A stretch of DNA of 64,000 bases from Dethiosulfatibacter aminovorans DSM 17477 (GCF_900142005.1 NZ_FQZL01000004.1:62001-126000), one strand, 5' to 3'. Shown: positions 35,355-44,050, numbered from the stretch's first letter. A program made the numbers and translations. The notes: a model not told the origin generated them from the sequence alone.

Positions 35355-36272
35355 CTACCCCACATACTCTTCTTTAATACCTGATTTGGATGTAACTTGC
35401 TTTCTATCAAAAGCTGTCAAAATTACAACAGCAGTCAAAATCATAATAATCCCTATGACGGTTTTTAGTCCGAATGATTCTGAAAAAACAAGTATGCCAA
35501 CTACAATACTGGTGATAGGTTCAAAAGTACTTAGTATGGATGCACGTTGAGATCCAATTTCCTTTACTCCTTCCTGAAATGAAATACTTGCACCCACAGT
35601 AATCAAGAGGGAATATAAGATACATAAAATCCATCCGAGTAAATTCAAGGAGTTTTCAAGCGAATCTGTCAAAAAAGCGTACATGCCTAATTCAACAGAA
35701 GAAACAAAGGCCAGGTAAAATCCCAATGTGAAAGGCTTAAGGCTTCTCAAGCCGCTCTTATCCAAGTAGATGGTATAAAAGGCATAAGTAATGCCGGACA
35801 AGAAGGCCAACAATATCCCACTTGTATTGCTTCTTTGACCAGGATCAAAAAATAGAAAGATTCCAAAAGTGCTTAAGACAAGGCCTGTTGTTTTAATTCG
35901 ATTTGGTTTGTCCTTGAAGAATAGAAAGCATCCTATTAAAACGAATACAGGGTAAACGAAATGAATTGTCATTGCCATTCCTGATGGGATGAAATCATAA
36001 GATGTAAGGAGTAAGATTGGCGTAGCAGCAAAACCAAGTGACAATATTACTATTTTTTTGAATTCCACAAGAGATATTAAAGACTTGTTCCCTTCATATC
36101 TCATAAGCATAAAAAGCAAGGGTAAAGAAATCATGCTTCGCATAAATGTAAGTAGGACTAGATTTCCACCATTTGCATCAATGATCTTCACAAACAACGG
36201 CATAGAGCCAAACAAGACTGCAGATAAAATAACTAGAATATTTCCTTTGTTTTGTAAAAATATATTATTCAT
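35355..36272 (-). CDS. DMT-superfamily (EamA) permease
   Basis: 305 aa with about ten hydrophobic segments arranged as two EamA repeats (residues about 12-140 and 155-290). Typical segments are AVLFGSMPLFVKIID at the first helix, GMAMTIHFVYPVFVLIGC, and STFEPITSIVVGILVFSE near the end of the second repeat. The family exports or imports small metabolites and amino acids; the cargo is unknown. It is monocistronic, with terminators on both sides. Confidence 0.88.
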   Translation of the reverse strand: MNNIFLQNKGNILVILSAVLFGSMPLFVKIIDANGGNLVLLTFMRSMISLPLLFMLMRYEGNKSLISLVEFKKIVILSLGFAATPILLLTSYDFIPSGMAMTIHFVYPVFVLIGCFLFFKDKPNRIKTTGLVLSTFGIFLFFDPGQRSNTSGILLAFLSGITYAFYTIYLDKSGLRSLKPFTLGFYLAFVSSVELGMYAFLTDSLENSLNLLGWILCILYSLLITVGASISFQEGVKEIGSQRASILSTFEPITSIVVGILVFSESFGLKTVIGIIMILTAVVILTAFDRKQVTSKSGIKEEYVG

Positions 36273-36296
36273 ATTGTTTTCCTCTTTTTAAAGAAA

Positions 36297-36327
36297 GCCA
36301 GCCTGGGCTCGCAGGCTCCAGGCTGGC
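36297..36327 (-). terminator. terminator after the small HTH gene
   Basis: GCCAGCCTGG (36297-36306) pairs with CCAGGCTGGC (36318-36327), a 10-bp stem. On the minus strand it is followed by TTTCTTTAAAAA. Confidence 0.8.
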
Positions 36328-36373
36328 AAACATTCATTCATCTATTGGATTTATGTAACTTAGCTTTTTTGAG

Positions 36374-36562
36374 CTAGGACGTCAAAATATCATCCTGATA
36401 CTTCTTTGACTTCCTCGCAACCGTTGCCTGGCTTACCTTAAGGAGTCTGGCTGCCTTGTAAGTGCTCCCAGCCTCCTCCATGGCCCTTGTTATAAGCTCC
36501 CTCTCAAGCATCTCCCTTGCTTCCCGAAGGGGCATTATCCTGTTTATTATTATGTCTTCCAT
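36374..36562 (-). CDS. stand-alone Fis/TyrR-type helix-turn-helix miniprotein
   Basis: 62 aa. The ATG at 36562 begins one base after the TGA of the BrnQ-like gene, so it is translationally coupled. A helix (MPLREAREMLERELITRAME) leads into a helix-turn-helix (GSTYKAARLLKVSQATVARKSKKY) like the extreme C-terminus of TyrR/sigma-54 activators, split here as GSTYKAARLLKVSQ and ATVARKSKKY. No sensor or AAA+ domain is present and the gene is complete, with a terminator 47 bases on. It may be a DNA-binding regulator of the transporter operon, or a remnant of a larger activator that kept its reading frame and stop. Its function is unproven. Confidence 0.7.
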   Translation of the reverse strand: MEDIIINRIMPLREAREMLERELITRAMEEAGSTYKAARLLKVSQATVARKSKKYQDDILTS

Positions 36563-36563
36563 G

Positions 36564-37910
36564 TCAGATAGAAGCTTCCAGCTTGCCTTCATCATCGTCC
36601 TTGTTCTGCCATACGGCCATGCCCAGGAAGAAGAGTGCAGCAGATATAGCAACCCATCCAAGGCTGAATTCGCTCATAGGAATTAGATTGTAGAAGCTGA
36701 TGAGGCCGTTTTCAACAGCTCCACCCATCTTCATGAACTCAACTATTCCCTCCAAGGTACCATATGCAAAGGAAGATATTATGGCCAATTTGAAGCCGAA
36801 GAAGACCCTTTTTGAAGCATTTTGGGGTCCAAGTGAATAGAATAGAGTCAGAACAATGGCAGGCGGATATATAACCTTAAGGAAAGGTGTAACCAATACA
36901 ACTATTGTATCAAGACCCAAGGAGCTGACTATGGCACTGAAAACCAGTACCAGAATCATTGAATGCTTGTACTCAAGCCTGTTTTCAGACACTTCCGAGA
37001 AGTATTCAGCACTTGAAAGTGACAGACCTATTGCCGTAGTCAAGGCCGCCATGAGAAGTGCTACATTGAATATTGCTCCCCCTACAACGCCCCACAGTTC
37101 AACAACTACATTTGTGTAAAGTGCCGCAAACTTAAGGTCAACCATGGATGTAGATACTTTGGAACCTATGATCATGTGACCCATATGCGTACATGACAGT
37201 ATTCCTATTCCGATTGCACAGATTATTATGAGATCTCTTGTAATATTTTTGCTCATGTTTTTGTTCTTCAAGTCGTCTATTATTATTGTCGAAAAAATCA
37301 GGGCACACAACAGCTCTGCAGTATCATATCCGTTTATGAATCCATATACAAAAGGCAAAGTTGAATATTCACGTGGTGCAACCTCTCCCAGGGGAACAAT
37401 AAGACCTTTTGTTATTATGGACACAACTGCAATCAGAAGAACAGGCAGGAGTATCTTGCTTATCTTGTCCACAACTCCGTCCTTGCGGGCTATGAACCAG
37501 TATACTATAAGGTAATACACAACTGAAAACATTATGTTGAATATTCCGCTTCCAGCCTGTATTCCCGTCAGTTGAAGGAATGCATCCCATGCCGCCGCAC
37601 TCATTCTTGGTATGGTATATAAGGGTCCCAATACCAAAATGGTTAGGGAGCAGAAAATCAATGCAAACTTGCTTGACACCTTCTGTGTAATCTGGAAAAA
37701 TGTACCTTCACCTCTGATAATTGCTATATACCCAAGTAGCGGGAACAACAAAGCCGTCAGGAATATTCCCGAATATGCGCTTAATACATTGGTACCGCTG
37801 ACTTTCCCCCACGTCATGGGCCATATCATACTTGAGCCCCCAAAGTGCATGGAAAACACAACTGCACCCATAAGAATCATTTTAACTATATTACTCTTGC
37901 TTTTACTCAT
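36564..37910 (-). CDS. branched-chain amino acid:cation symporter-like permease (BrnQ/LIVCS family)
   Basis: 448 aa with about 12 hydrophobic segments. The N-terminal segment FGGSSMIWPMTWGKVSG corresponds to the GNLIFPPxLG region of BrnQ, followed by FPLLGYIAIIRGEG, ILVLGPLYTIPR and FVYGFINGYDTAELL (BrnQ GYLTMDALA region). These suggest a Na+- or H+-coupled amino-acid importer. Divergence from classical BrnQ, and the linkage to a CoA-transferase and an aminoacyl-CoA ammonia lyase gene, suggest the cargo could be a beta-amino acid; this is inference. It has a GGAGG site. Confidence 0.8.
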   Translation of the reverse strand: MSKSKSNIVKMILMGAVVFSMHFGGSSMIWPMTWGKVSGTNVLSAYSGIFLTALLFPLLGYIAIIRGEGTFFQITQKVSSKFALIFCSLTILVLGPLYTIPRMSAAAWDAFLQLTGIQAGSGIFNIMFSVVYYLIVYWFIARKDGVVDKISKILLPVLLIAVVSIITKGLIVPLGEVAPREYSTLPFVYGFINGYDTAELLCALIFSTIIIDDLKNKNMSKNITRDLIIICAIGIGILSCTHMGHMIIGSKVSTSMVDLKFAALYTNVVVELWGVVGGAIFNVALLMAALTTAIGLSLSSAEYFSEVSENRLEYKHSMILVLVFSAIVSSLGLDTIVVLVTPFLKVIYPPAIVLTLFYSLGPQNASKRVFFGFKLAIISSFAYGTLEGIVEFMKMGGAVENGLISFYNLIPMSEFSLGWVAISAALFFLGMAVWQNKDDDEGKLEASI

Positions 37911-38093
37911 ACAACCTCCACTAAAAATATTCTATCATATCAACTTAATTCACGAAACGTTTTCCTGCCTTTTCTTAAAATCACGAAAGCACATTCACAC
38001 TACAATGTTTGCATTCTCTGGCAGGTGCAATTATACCGGCATCATGCTTACTCTCCCTGTTGCCGGTAAATTGCTATGTAATAACCCAACCCT

Positions 38094-39284
38094 CTAAATT
38101 ATCTGTGCTGCCCTGAGTGCTTCGATTTTATCCTGTCCGTATCCTAAAAGATTTTTCAAGATATCATCATTGTCTTCGCCAAGAAGAGGAGCAGCTTTTT
38201 CTATCTCATCAGGCTTGCCGTGATGCTTTATTGGCGTACCCGGCATTTTAATTACACCCATTTTAGGCTGGTCAACCTCAAGAAGCATTTTTCTAACTTC
38301 TGTTTGAGGATGGTTAACAACCTCAGGTATTGTAAGAATATTACCGAAAGGTATCTTTATTGCAGTTATCATTTCTTCAAGTTCGTCGATTGTCTTTGTA
38401 GTAGTCCATTCTTCTATAAGGTCCTTAAGGCCTGAATGATAGTTTTCAACACGATTTACGTTTGTGTTGTACAATGGATTGTCGATAAGGTCTTCCCTGT
38501 CCATTAGTTTACAGAGTCCAGCAAACATCTTGTTTGTTCCGCAACCCATAACGAAGTCTCCGTCCTTTGCTCTGAAAGAGTCAAATGGAGCTATGCTTGG
38601 GTCCATATTTCCTGCCCTGTGTGGATGTTTTCCTTCTATGGTATGTTCAACAACGAAGTTCTCCATAGTAGAGAAAAGCGTATCAACCATAGCTACATCC
38701 AGTCTCTGGCCTTCTCCTGTCCTACTTCTCTGGTAAAGAGCCATGAGTATTCCCATACAAAGGTATGCACCTGAATAAGAGTCTCCTACTGAAGGACCTA
38801 TCTTACATGGAGGTCCATCGGAAAATCCTGTAACACTCATCATTCCACTCATAGCCTGAGCCACTATGTCATAACATGGTCTTTCAGCCAAGGGTCCTTC
38901 AAGGCCGAATCCTGATATTGATCCGTAGATGATTCCAGGATTGATTTTCTTCATTTCCTCATATCTGAATCCCAGCTTTTCCATTACTCCAACCTTGTAG
39001 TTTTCAACAACTACGTCGGCAGTCTTTATGAGGTCCCTGAATATACGTTTTCCCTCTTCATGCTTAAGATCAAGAGTTATACCTTTTTTGTTTCTATTGA
39101 TATATGCGAAGTAACCGCTTTCACCATTTACTAGTGGCCCCCATGCTCTTGTCTGATCACCTATTCCCGGTCTCTCTATCTTAATAACTTCCGCACCGTG
39201 GTCTGCAAGGTTCATAGTACAGAAGGGGCCGCTATATGCCTGGGTAAGGTCCAGCACCCTAACGCCTTTCAATGGTTTTTCCAT
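38094..39284 (-). CDS. CaiB/BaiF-family (class III) CoA-transferase
   Basis: 396 aa. Family motifs are VRVLDLTQAYSGPFCTMNLADHGAEVIKIE at the N-terminus (quoted as VLDLTQAYSGPFC and LADHGAEVIKIE), LDLKHEEG, VVENYKVGVMEKLG, a catalytic-Asp region LDVAMVDTLFS and IKMPGTPIK. It moves CoA between carboxylic acids without ATP. It lies 157 bases downstream of the beta-alanyl-CoA ammonia-lyase-like gene on the same strand. A simple reading is activation of an amino acid to its CoA ester, which the lyase then deaminates. Confidence 0.93.
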   Translation of the reverse strand: MEKPLKGVRVLDLTQAYSGPFCTMNLADHGAEVIKIERPGIGDQTRAWGPLVNGESGYFAYINRNKKGITLDLKHEEGKRIFRDLIKTADVVVENYKVGVMEKLGFRYEEMKKINPGIIYGSISGFGLEGPLAERPCYDIVAQAMSGMMSVTGFSDGPPCKIGPSVGDSYSGAYLCMGILMALYQRSRTGEGQRLDVAMVDTLFSTMENFVVEHTIEGKHPHRAGNMDPSIAPFDSFRAKDGDFVMGCGTNKMFAGLCKLMDREDLIDNPLYNTNVNRVENYHSGLKDLIEEWTTTKTIDELEEMITAIKIPFGNILTIPEVVNHPQTEVRKMLLEVDQPKMGVIKMPGTPIKHHGKPDEIEKAAPLLGEDNDDILKNLLGYGQDKIEALRAAQII

Positions 39285-39366
39285 AGTTAATCTCCTTTTT
39301 CACTAAATTTCTCAGGACTCCTAGTCCCTCGAATCATCGGTCTTCTTTATTTTGCCGATTTATTTA

Positions 39367-39390
39367 GAAGGCGGATGATAATCCGCCTTC
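39367..39390. other. hairpin between the ammonia lyase and CoA-transferase genes
   Basis: GAAGGCGGAT (39367-39376) pairs with ATCCGCCTTC (39381-39390), a 10-bp stem with a four-base loop. No good T-run follows on the minus strand, so partial termination or RNA processing that sets different levels for the two genes is more likely than full termination. Confidence 0.5.
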
Positions 39391-39441
39391 TTATCATCAA
39401 TTGATATATTGTTTTCTAATCCTGTTCTACTTATTATTTAC

Positions 39442-39903
39442 TTACTTTACAGCTTTTACAGTGTGTACTGCGTCGTTGAATGTAGGGTCCTGAGGTCCTC
39501 TCTGAAGATCCTTGGCTATATAAAGGCTTCCTGTTGCAGTTCCGCAAAGGATTGGCGGTATGATTGCAGTTGCAGCTGTACTTGCAAGACCTGTAGTATC
39601 CATGTCTGTTCTGTTGCACATAGCAGCAACCTTGTATGCTTCAAACTTGCACTTGTAAGAAGTATTTCCTACTTTTTCAATCCATCCGTGGTATTCCATG
39701 AAGTCACCTACATATACAGGTGCAGTGAACTCGATCTCATCATAACCAAGGAAAAGACTGATGTCTCCGTCAACAAGAACCATAAGCTCAGTTCCAACGT
39801 CTCCCCAAGCTACAGGAAGCTTAGCTCCGTTTACCAAATCTCCTACATAATGTCCATCACTTGCTCTCATCATTGCCTTGTGTACTACTTTCTTTCCTAC
39901 CAT
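39442..39903 (-). CDS. hot-dog-fold aminoacyl-CoA ammonia lyase (beta-alanyl-CoA / 3-aminobutyryl-CoA type)
   Basis: 153 aa single hot-dog domain. The sequence closely recalls the beta-alanyl-CoA:ammonia lyase of Clostridium propionicum as I remember it: MVGKKVVHKAMM, HYVGDLVNGAKLP, WGDVGTELMVLVDGDISLF, FTAPVYVGDFMEYHGWIEK and CGTATGSLYIAKD. It catalyses reversible loss of ammonia from a 3-aminoacyl-CoA to the enoyl-CoA. The related 3-aminobutyryl-CoA lyase acts in lysine fermentation, so the substrate is either beta-alanyl- or 3-aminobutyryl-CoA. Other lysine-fermentation genes are absent here, favouring a beta-amino acid route. GGAGG lies 8 bases upstream. Confidence 0.87.
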   Translation of the reverse strand: MVGKKVVHKAMMRASDGHYVGDLVNGAKLPVAWGDVGTELMVLVDGDISLFLGYDEIEFTAPVYVGDFMEYHGWIEKVGNTSYKCKFEAYKVAAMCNRTDMDTTGLASTAATAIIPPILCGTATGSLYIAKDLQRGPQDPTFNDAVHTVKAVK

Positions 39904-40065
39904 TTTGTAATTCCTCCAATTAATATTATATTGTGCATACGTTTTTTCGTATGCTTCAGTAACTCTTGTTGCTGTAATTCAAATATATCTCATCCAGTTA
40001 CGGGACAGGCAATATGCATTTTAAAAAAACTCAAAAAAAGTTTTCTCAAAAACTGCAAAAACCCT

Positions 40066-40076
40066 CCACCTGGTGG
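40066..40076. promoter_or_regulatory. palindrome in the divergent lyase/merR region, candidate MerR operator
   Basis: CCACCTGGTGG flanked as CCTCCACC-TGGTGGACAG resembles the dyads of BmrR/MerR-type operators. It lies in the 286-base divergent region between the lyase gene and merR. A nearby AAAACTG/CAGTTTT pair could instead make it part of a hairpin. Confidence 0.4.
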
Positions 40077-40109
40077 ACAGTTTTTTGATTTGATACATAC
40101 CTGGAATCA

Positions 40110-40138
40110 TTGAAGAGGACAGTTATCTTTGGTATAAT
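40110..40138 (+). promoter_or_regulatory. promoter of the merR-family gene
   Basis: TTGAAG (40110-40115) and TATAAT (40133-40138) are spaced by 17 bases, 52 bases before the start codon. Confidence 0.6.
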
Positions 40139-40189
40139 AATTCTTGATATCTGTTTGATGTATAAATATATTGAAGGAGTACTGTAGCT

Positions 40190-41074
40190 ATGAACAAGGA
40201 TTACTACAAAATCGGAGAGGTTTCAAAAAAGTGCAGCATACCAATCAAGACTCTGCGTTACTACGATGAAATAGGACTTATTAAGCCCGAATATATAGAG
40301 GAACAGAATAACTACAGGTACTATACCAAGGAACAGATGGTAACTATATATATAATACGAAAGCTCAAGAATCTGGACTTCAGCCTAAAGGAAATCAAAT
40401 CCATACTGGAGGACAACAATACCAAGGCAATCGAAACAAGCATAGAGAAAAAACTCCAGGAGATTTCCGAAAAAATCGCTTTACTTCAGAAATCCTATGA
40501 ATCTGGCGAAAACTTCCTGGCTCGTTTGAAAAGAGGGGCAATCATACTGGACCACTACGACAAGGGAGTATTGAACGAATACGACAAGGACATAGACGTA
40601 GTGAAAATTGAGGAGATATCGGAGAAAAACCTTTATTTCATCCGCAAGCCCATCATAGCCTACAACAATGCAGGAGTTACCTTGGACAGATGGATTGAAA
40701 TAAGGGAAGTCGCAGAATCAAAAAATCTGAAGACAAGAGGACCCATCATGCTCACATACTACGAGAACCTGCTGGACCAGTTCCTCTACAAGGACTGTGA
40801 CGTCGAATTCGCCATTGAGGTGGACGAGTACAGGGATGAACCTAGCTTCAGGAAATTCGGCGGATTCCAGGCTGTCACTTGCATACATGTGGGAGACTAT
40901 TCAAACATAGTTCAAACATATCTGAAAATGATCCAATTCATCAACCTGAACAGGGACAAATATGCCATCGACGGTTATCCTACTGACGAATTCATCATTT
41001 CACCTGTAGACATAAACAATATAGACGAGCATATTACACGAGTAATCATACCTATAAAGAAATTGCAGAAATAA
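40190..41074 (+). CDS. MerR-family regulator with GyrI-like effector domain
   Basis: 294 aa. The N-terminal MerR helix-turn-helix is clear: YKIGEVSKKCSIPIKTLRYYDEIGLIKPEY (quoted as YKIGEVSKKCSIPIKTLRYY and DEIGLIKPEY), then NNYRYYTKEQ. A dimerisation coiled coil spans about residues 75-125. The C-terminal ~160 residues look like a GyrI/BmrR-type small-molecule-binding domain. It is divergent from the ammonia lyase-CoA transferase-permease genes and probably controls them. The ligand is unknown. Confidence 0.88.
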   Translation: MNKDYYKIGEVSKKCSIPIKTLRYYDEIGLIKPEYIEEQNNYRYYTKEQMVTIYIIRKLKNLDFSLKEIKSILEDNNTKAIETSIEKKLQEISEKIALLQKSYESGENFLARLKRGAIILDHYDKGVLNEYDKDIDVVKIEEISEKNLYFIRKPIIAYNNAGVTLDRWIEIREVAESKNLKTRGPIMLTYYENLLDQFLYKDCDVEFAIEVDEYRDEPSFRKFGGFQAVTCIHVGDYSNIVQTYLKMIQFINLNRDKYAIDGYPTDEFIISPVDINNIDEHITRVIIPIKKLQK

Positions 41075-41101
41075 GCTCTGTAATACAAACAGAATTAACC
41101 C

Positions 41102-41130
41102 TTGACAAAGCCACGGATTTTTGTTAAATT
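41102..41130 (+). promoter_or_regulatory. promoter of the hydE-hydF operon
   Basis: TTGACA (41102-41107) and TAAATT (41125-41130) are spaced by 17 bases. Transcription from about 41137 would give a leader of about 280 nt. Confidence 0.6.
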
Positions 41131-41136
41131 ATTAAC

Positions 41137-41370
41137 AAGATTCAACTTCAAAACCATCTCCCCGAGAAATCAACTATAAGAAATCGGAGACCTTGCTTTT
41201 GAAAGTTTAAAAATGCTATTTGTGGACGAGGACTCCTCTTCCATGAATGCTTGAAAATAATATCTTACGGACGAGAATAAAAGTGAAACTTTTATTTAGT
41301 TATCTTATCCGGTAGAGGCCCTCAAAGTGCAGCCATTTTCGGCTATGCTTGATTTTGATATGATTAATAT
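41137..41370 (+). ncRNA. structured 5' leader of the hydE-hydF operon, candidate cis-regulatory RNA
   Basis: About 235 nt with no ORF lie between the promoter and an intrinsic terminator that directly precedes the first gene. Hairpins visible by eye are AATAAAAGT/ACTTTTATT (around 41277-41297), with outer CGGA/TCCG pairing, and GCAGCC/GGCT-TGC around 41330-41347. I could not match it to a known riboswitch core. The arrangement of long leader, terminator and gene implies conditional termination. Confidence 0.45.
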
Positions 41371-41397
41371 CGGCTTCCTACCAGGAAGCCGTTTTTT
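41371..41397 (+). terminator. leader terminator 20 bases before the TM1266-like gene
   Basis: CGGCTTCCT (41371-41379) pairs with AGGAAGCCG (41383-41391), a 9-bp stem with a 3-base loop, followed by TTTTTT. The GGAGG of the next gene lies just after it. It is either the end of a short upstream RNA or an attenuator. Confidence 0.8.
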
Positions 41398-41416
41398 ATT
41401 TGGAGGTTAAGCAAAT

Positions 41417-41671
41417 ATGTTACGAATAGCCATCATAGGAGCCATTCTGGACGAGCCCGAATCGGCAACACACAAGTTCAACGAAATCGTCGCCCAGCAC
41501 AAAAGCATAGTCATAGGAAGGATGGGAATACCCCTCGCCGACGACGGGATCTCTGTGATATCAATCACCGTAAAGGGAACACTTGATGAAATCAACTCCT
41601 TCACGGGATTACTCGGCCGTATTCCTGGAGTCACGGTGAAGACATCCATTTCGAAAAAGGAGCTTAAATGA
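41417..41671 (+). CDS. TM1266-like iron-only hydrogenase system regulator
   Basis: 84 aa ACT-like fold protein. Segments LRIAIIGAILDEPESATHK, VIGRMGIPLADDGISVISITVKG and LLGRIPGVTVKTS (the middle read as VIGRMGIPLADDG and ISVISITVKG) match the small proteins found with hydE/hydF in Thermotoga and Clostridia. The NikR-like C-domain suggests ligand or metal sensing, but no DNA-binding part is present. The start has GGAGG. It overlaps hydE by 4 bases. Confidence 0.85.
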   Translation: MLRIAIIGAILDEPESATHKFNEIVAQHKSIVIGRMGIPLADDGISVISITVKGTLDEINSFTGLLGRIPGVTVKTSISKKELK

Positions 41672-42759
41672 AAGAACTGAAATACATCGACGACCTCTTC
41701 GAAAGGGAGGACCTGGAGGATGAAAAGCTCCTGGAACTTATAGAAGCAAAAGACCAAGTGGTACTTGAACATCTCTACAGCAAGGCCCTTGAGAAGAAAA
41801 TCCTGCACTACGATAAGAGCATTTACATGAGAGGTCTTCTGGAGTTCACAAACATCTGCAAGCAGAACTGCAAATACTGCGGACTTAGACGTGACAATAT
41901 GAATGTGGACAGATACAGGCTGACGGAAGATCAGATCATGGACTGCTGCAGGGAAGGATACCGCCTTGGATACAGGACCTTCGTACTGCAGGGAGGGGAG
42001 GATTCCCACTATAGCGACGACAGATTGGTTAAAATAATAACAAACATCAGGTCAAGTTTCCCCGAAGCCGCCATCACCCTTTCAATAGGAGAAAAATCCT
42101 ACGAAAGTTATGAAAGATACTTCCAGGCAGGTGCCGACAGGTTCCTATTAAGGCATGAAACTGCAGACGAAAAACTTTACAACAGTCTCCATCCCGGCGG
42201 AAGCTATAAGAATCGAGTGAGATGCTTAAAGGACCTAAAGAAAATAGGTTACCAGATAGGAGCTGGTTTCATAACGGGACTTCCCGGCCAGACAAGCACA
42301 CACCTTGTAAAGGATCTTCGGTTTTTGAAAGAACTGGACCCACACATGATAGGAATAGGCCCCTTCATACCGCACTCGGAAACTCCACTTAAAAACTTTA
42401 ATGGAGGCACTGTAGAGCTTACGCTTAAGATGGTAGCCCTTACAAGGCTTATGATTCCAAAAGCACTTCTGCCTTCCACAACAGCCCTTGGAACAATAGA
42501 CAGCCAGGGAAGGGAAAAGGCAATCAAGGCAGGAGCAAATGTGGTGATGCCAAATCTTTCCCCTACTGATGTAAGGGAGAAATACGAGATTTATGAAAAC
42601 AAGATCTGCACGGGGGATGAAGCTGCCCACTGCAGACAATGCATAGAAAAAAGGATAAACTCCACCGGATCATACGTGGATATGGGTAGGGGGGACTATG
42701 TGGACTGGAATGCGTCCTCTAGAAAAATAAATTCACATACAGGAGAAAAACATGAGTAG
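41668..42759 (+). CDS. hydE: [FeFe]-hydrogenase maturation radical SAM protein HydE
   Basis: 363 aa. The radical SAM CxxxCxxC motif is CKQNCKYC near residues 63-70, within FTNICKQNCKYCGLR. Further family features are YRLGYRTFVLQGGED, RHETAD, ITGLPGQT and IGIGPFIPH. HydE takes part in making the dithiomethylamine-bridged 2Fe subcluster of the H-cluster on HydF. hydG and the hydrogenase itself are not in the window. It overlaps hydF by 8 bases. Confidence 0.95.
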   Translation: MKELKYIDDLFEREDLEDEKLLELIEAKDQVVLEHLYSKALEKKILHYDKSIYMRGLLEFTNICKQNCKYCGLRRDNMNVDRYRLTEDQIMDCCREGYRLGYRTFVLQGGEDSHYSDDRLVKIITNIRSSFPEAAITLSIGEKSYESYERYFQAGADRFLLRHETADEKLYNSLHPGGSYKNRVRCLKDLKKIGYQIGAGFITGLPGQTSTHLVKDLRFLKELDPHMIGIGPFIPHSETPLKNFNGGTVELTLKMVALTRLMIPKALLPSTTALGTIDSQGREKAIKAGANVVMPNLSPTDVREKYEIYENKICTGDEAAHCRQCIEKRINSTGSYVDMGRGDYVDWNASSRKINSHTGEKHE

Positions 42760-43972
42760 TACATTGAATGCAACGCCAAGTGCAAACAGACTTCATATAG
42801 GAATTTACGGACAGACAAACGCAGGAAAATCCTCTCTTTTGAATGCAATAACCGAACAGGAAACTTCCCTGGTATCCGAAATAAGGGGAACAACTACGGA
42901 TCCCGTGACCAAGGTAATGGAGCTCATACCCTTTGGCCCAGTGGTCTTCATTGACACTGCAGGCCTCAAGGACTCAAGTGCCCTTGGCGAAAAGAGGATG
43001 AAGGCAAGCAGGAAGATAATGCAGAGGACGGACCTGGCCCTCTATATAATTGACGGCTGTGAAGAATTTGACTCCGAATACGAGAAGACCATGGCGGACT
43101 TCAAAAAACATAATATTCCATCATTGACCATTGTCAACAAGTCTGACATGCTCAATGAAGAAAGGATGAAGAATCTGAGAGATGCATATCCCGGTGCATC
43201 ATTCGTATCTACCCTTGACAGGGGAAGCATCCTTAACTTCAAGGACAGGCTTGTGGATGAGCTCAAAGGCCATGAGAAGGAGCCTGCCATCATAGGGGAC
43301 ATTTTACCCTACAACAGCAAGGTTGTGATGGTGGTCCCAATAGACTCGGAAGCTCCAAAGGGAAGGATAATACTTCCACAGGTACAGCTCATAAGAGACT
43401 GCCTGGACCACGGCATAAAATCCTATGTTGTCAGGGATACGGAGCTTGAAGATGCCCTCAAGGACTTGAACTATGACGTGGATCTTGTGGTCACGGACTC
43501 CCAGGCCTTCAAGGAAGTGTCAAGAATCGTCCCCGAAGACATTATGCTTACATCCTTCTCCATAGTTTATGCAAGATACAAGGGGGACCTTAATGCTTTT
43601 ACAAATGGGATAAATGCCATAAAGAAACTGAATGAAAACTCAAAGGTACTCATTAGTGAAAGCTGTACACACAACACATCCCACGAGGACATAGGAAGGG
43701 TGAAGATCCCTAAGCTCCTTCAGGAGAAGCTTGGATTCAACCTCGACTTCACCTTCAAGGCAGGACACGACTTCCCGGAAGACATGTCCGGATACGACCT
43801 GATAATACACTGCGGATCCTGCATGCTGAACAAGAAGACAATGCTGACCAGGATACAGCTCTGCGAAGAAGCGGGTATTCCCATAACAAACTACGGCATA
43901 GTACTTGCCTATCTCAACGGCATCCTTGACAGGAGTATGGAGATATTCAAAACTCCTTCTGGCAAGGAGTAA
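42752..43972 (+). CDS. hydF: [FeFe]-hydrogenase maturation GTPase HydF
   Basis: 406 aa. The N-terminal GTPase has P-loop GQTNAGKSSL (near residues 20-29), GTTTDPV switch, DTAGL and NKSD motifs. The middle domain mediates dimerisation. The C-terminal cluster-binding domain has CTHNTS (CxH) and HCGSC (HCxxC), the [4Fe-4S] ligands that hold the 2Fe precursor. HydF is the scaffold that transfers the 2Fe unit to the hydrogenase. It is followed by a terminator. Confidence 0.95.
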   Translation: MSSTLNATPSANRLHIGIYGQTNAGKSSLLNAITEQETSLVSEIRGTTTDPVTKVMELIPFGPVVFIDTAGLKDSSALGEKRMKASRKIMQRTDLALYIIDGCEEFDSEYEKTMADFKKHNIPSLTIVNKSDMLNEERMKNLRDAYPGASFVSTLDRGSILNFKDRLVDELKGHEKEPAIIGDILPYNSKVVMVVPIDSEAPKGRIILPQVQLIRDCLDHGIKSYVVRDTELEDALKDLNYDVDLVVTDSQAFKEVSRIVPEDIMLTSFSIVYARYKGDLNAFTNGINAIKKLNENSKVLISESCTHNTSHEDIGRVKIPKLLQEKLGFNLDFTFKAGHDFPEDMSGYDLIIHCGSCMLNKKTMLTRIQLCEEAGIPITNYGIVLAYLNGILDRSMEIFKTPSGKE

Positions 43973-44050
43973 GAAATTAAATTTAACATAATTGTGGAAC
44001 GATACTAACTGCTACTTGGTGAGGACTGCACTCTTCACTGCAAATATCAA

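Noticed and set aside
39409-40113. Plus-strand open frame of 234 codons antisense to the ammonia-lyase gene
   Set aside because: It is the shadow of a well-supported gene on the other strand, with unlikely composition rich in Cys and Ser and no start site.
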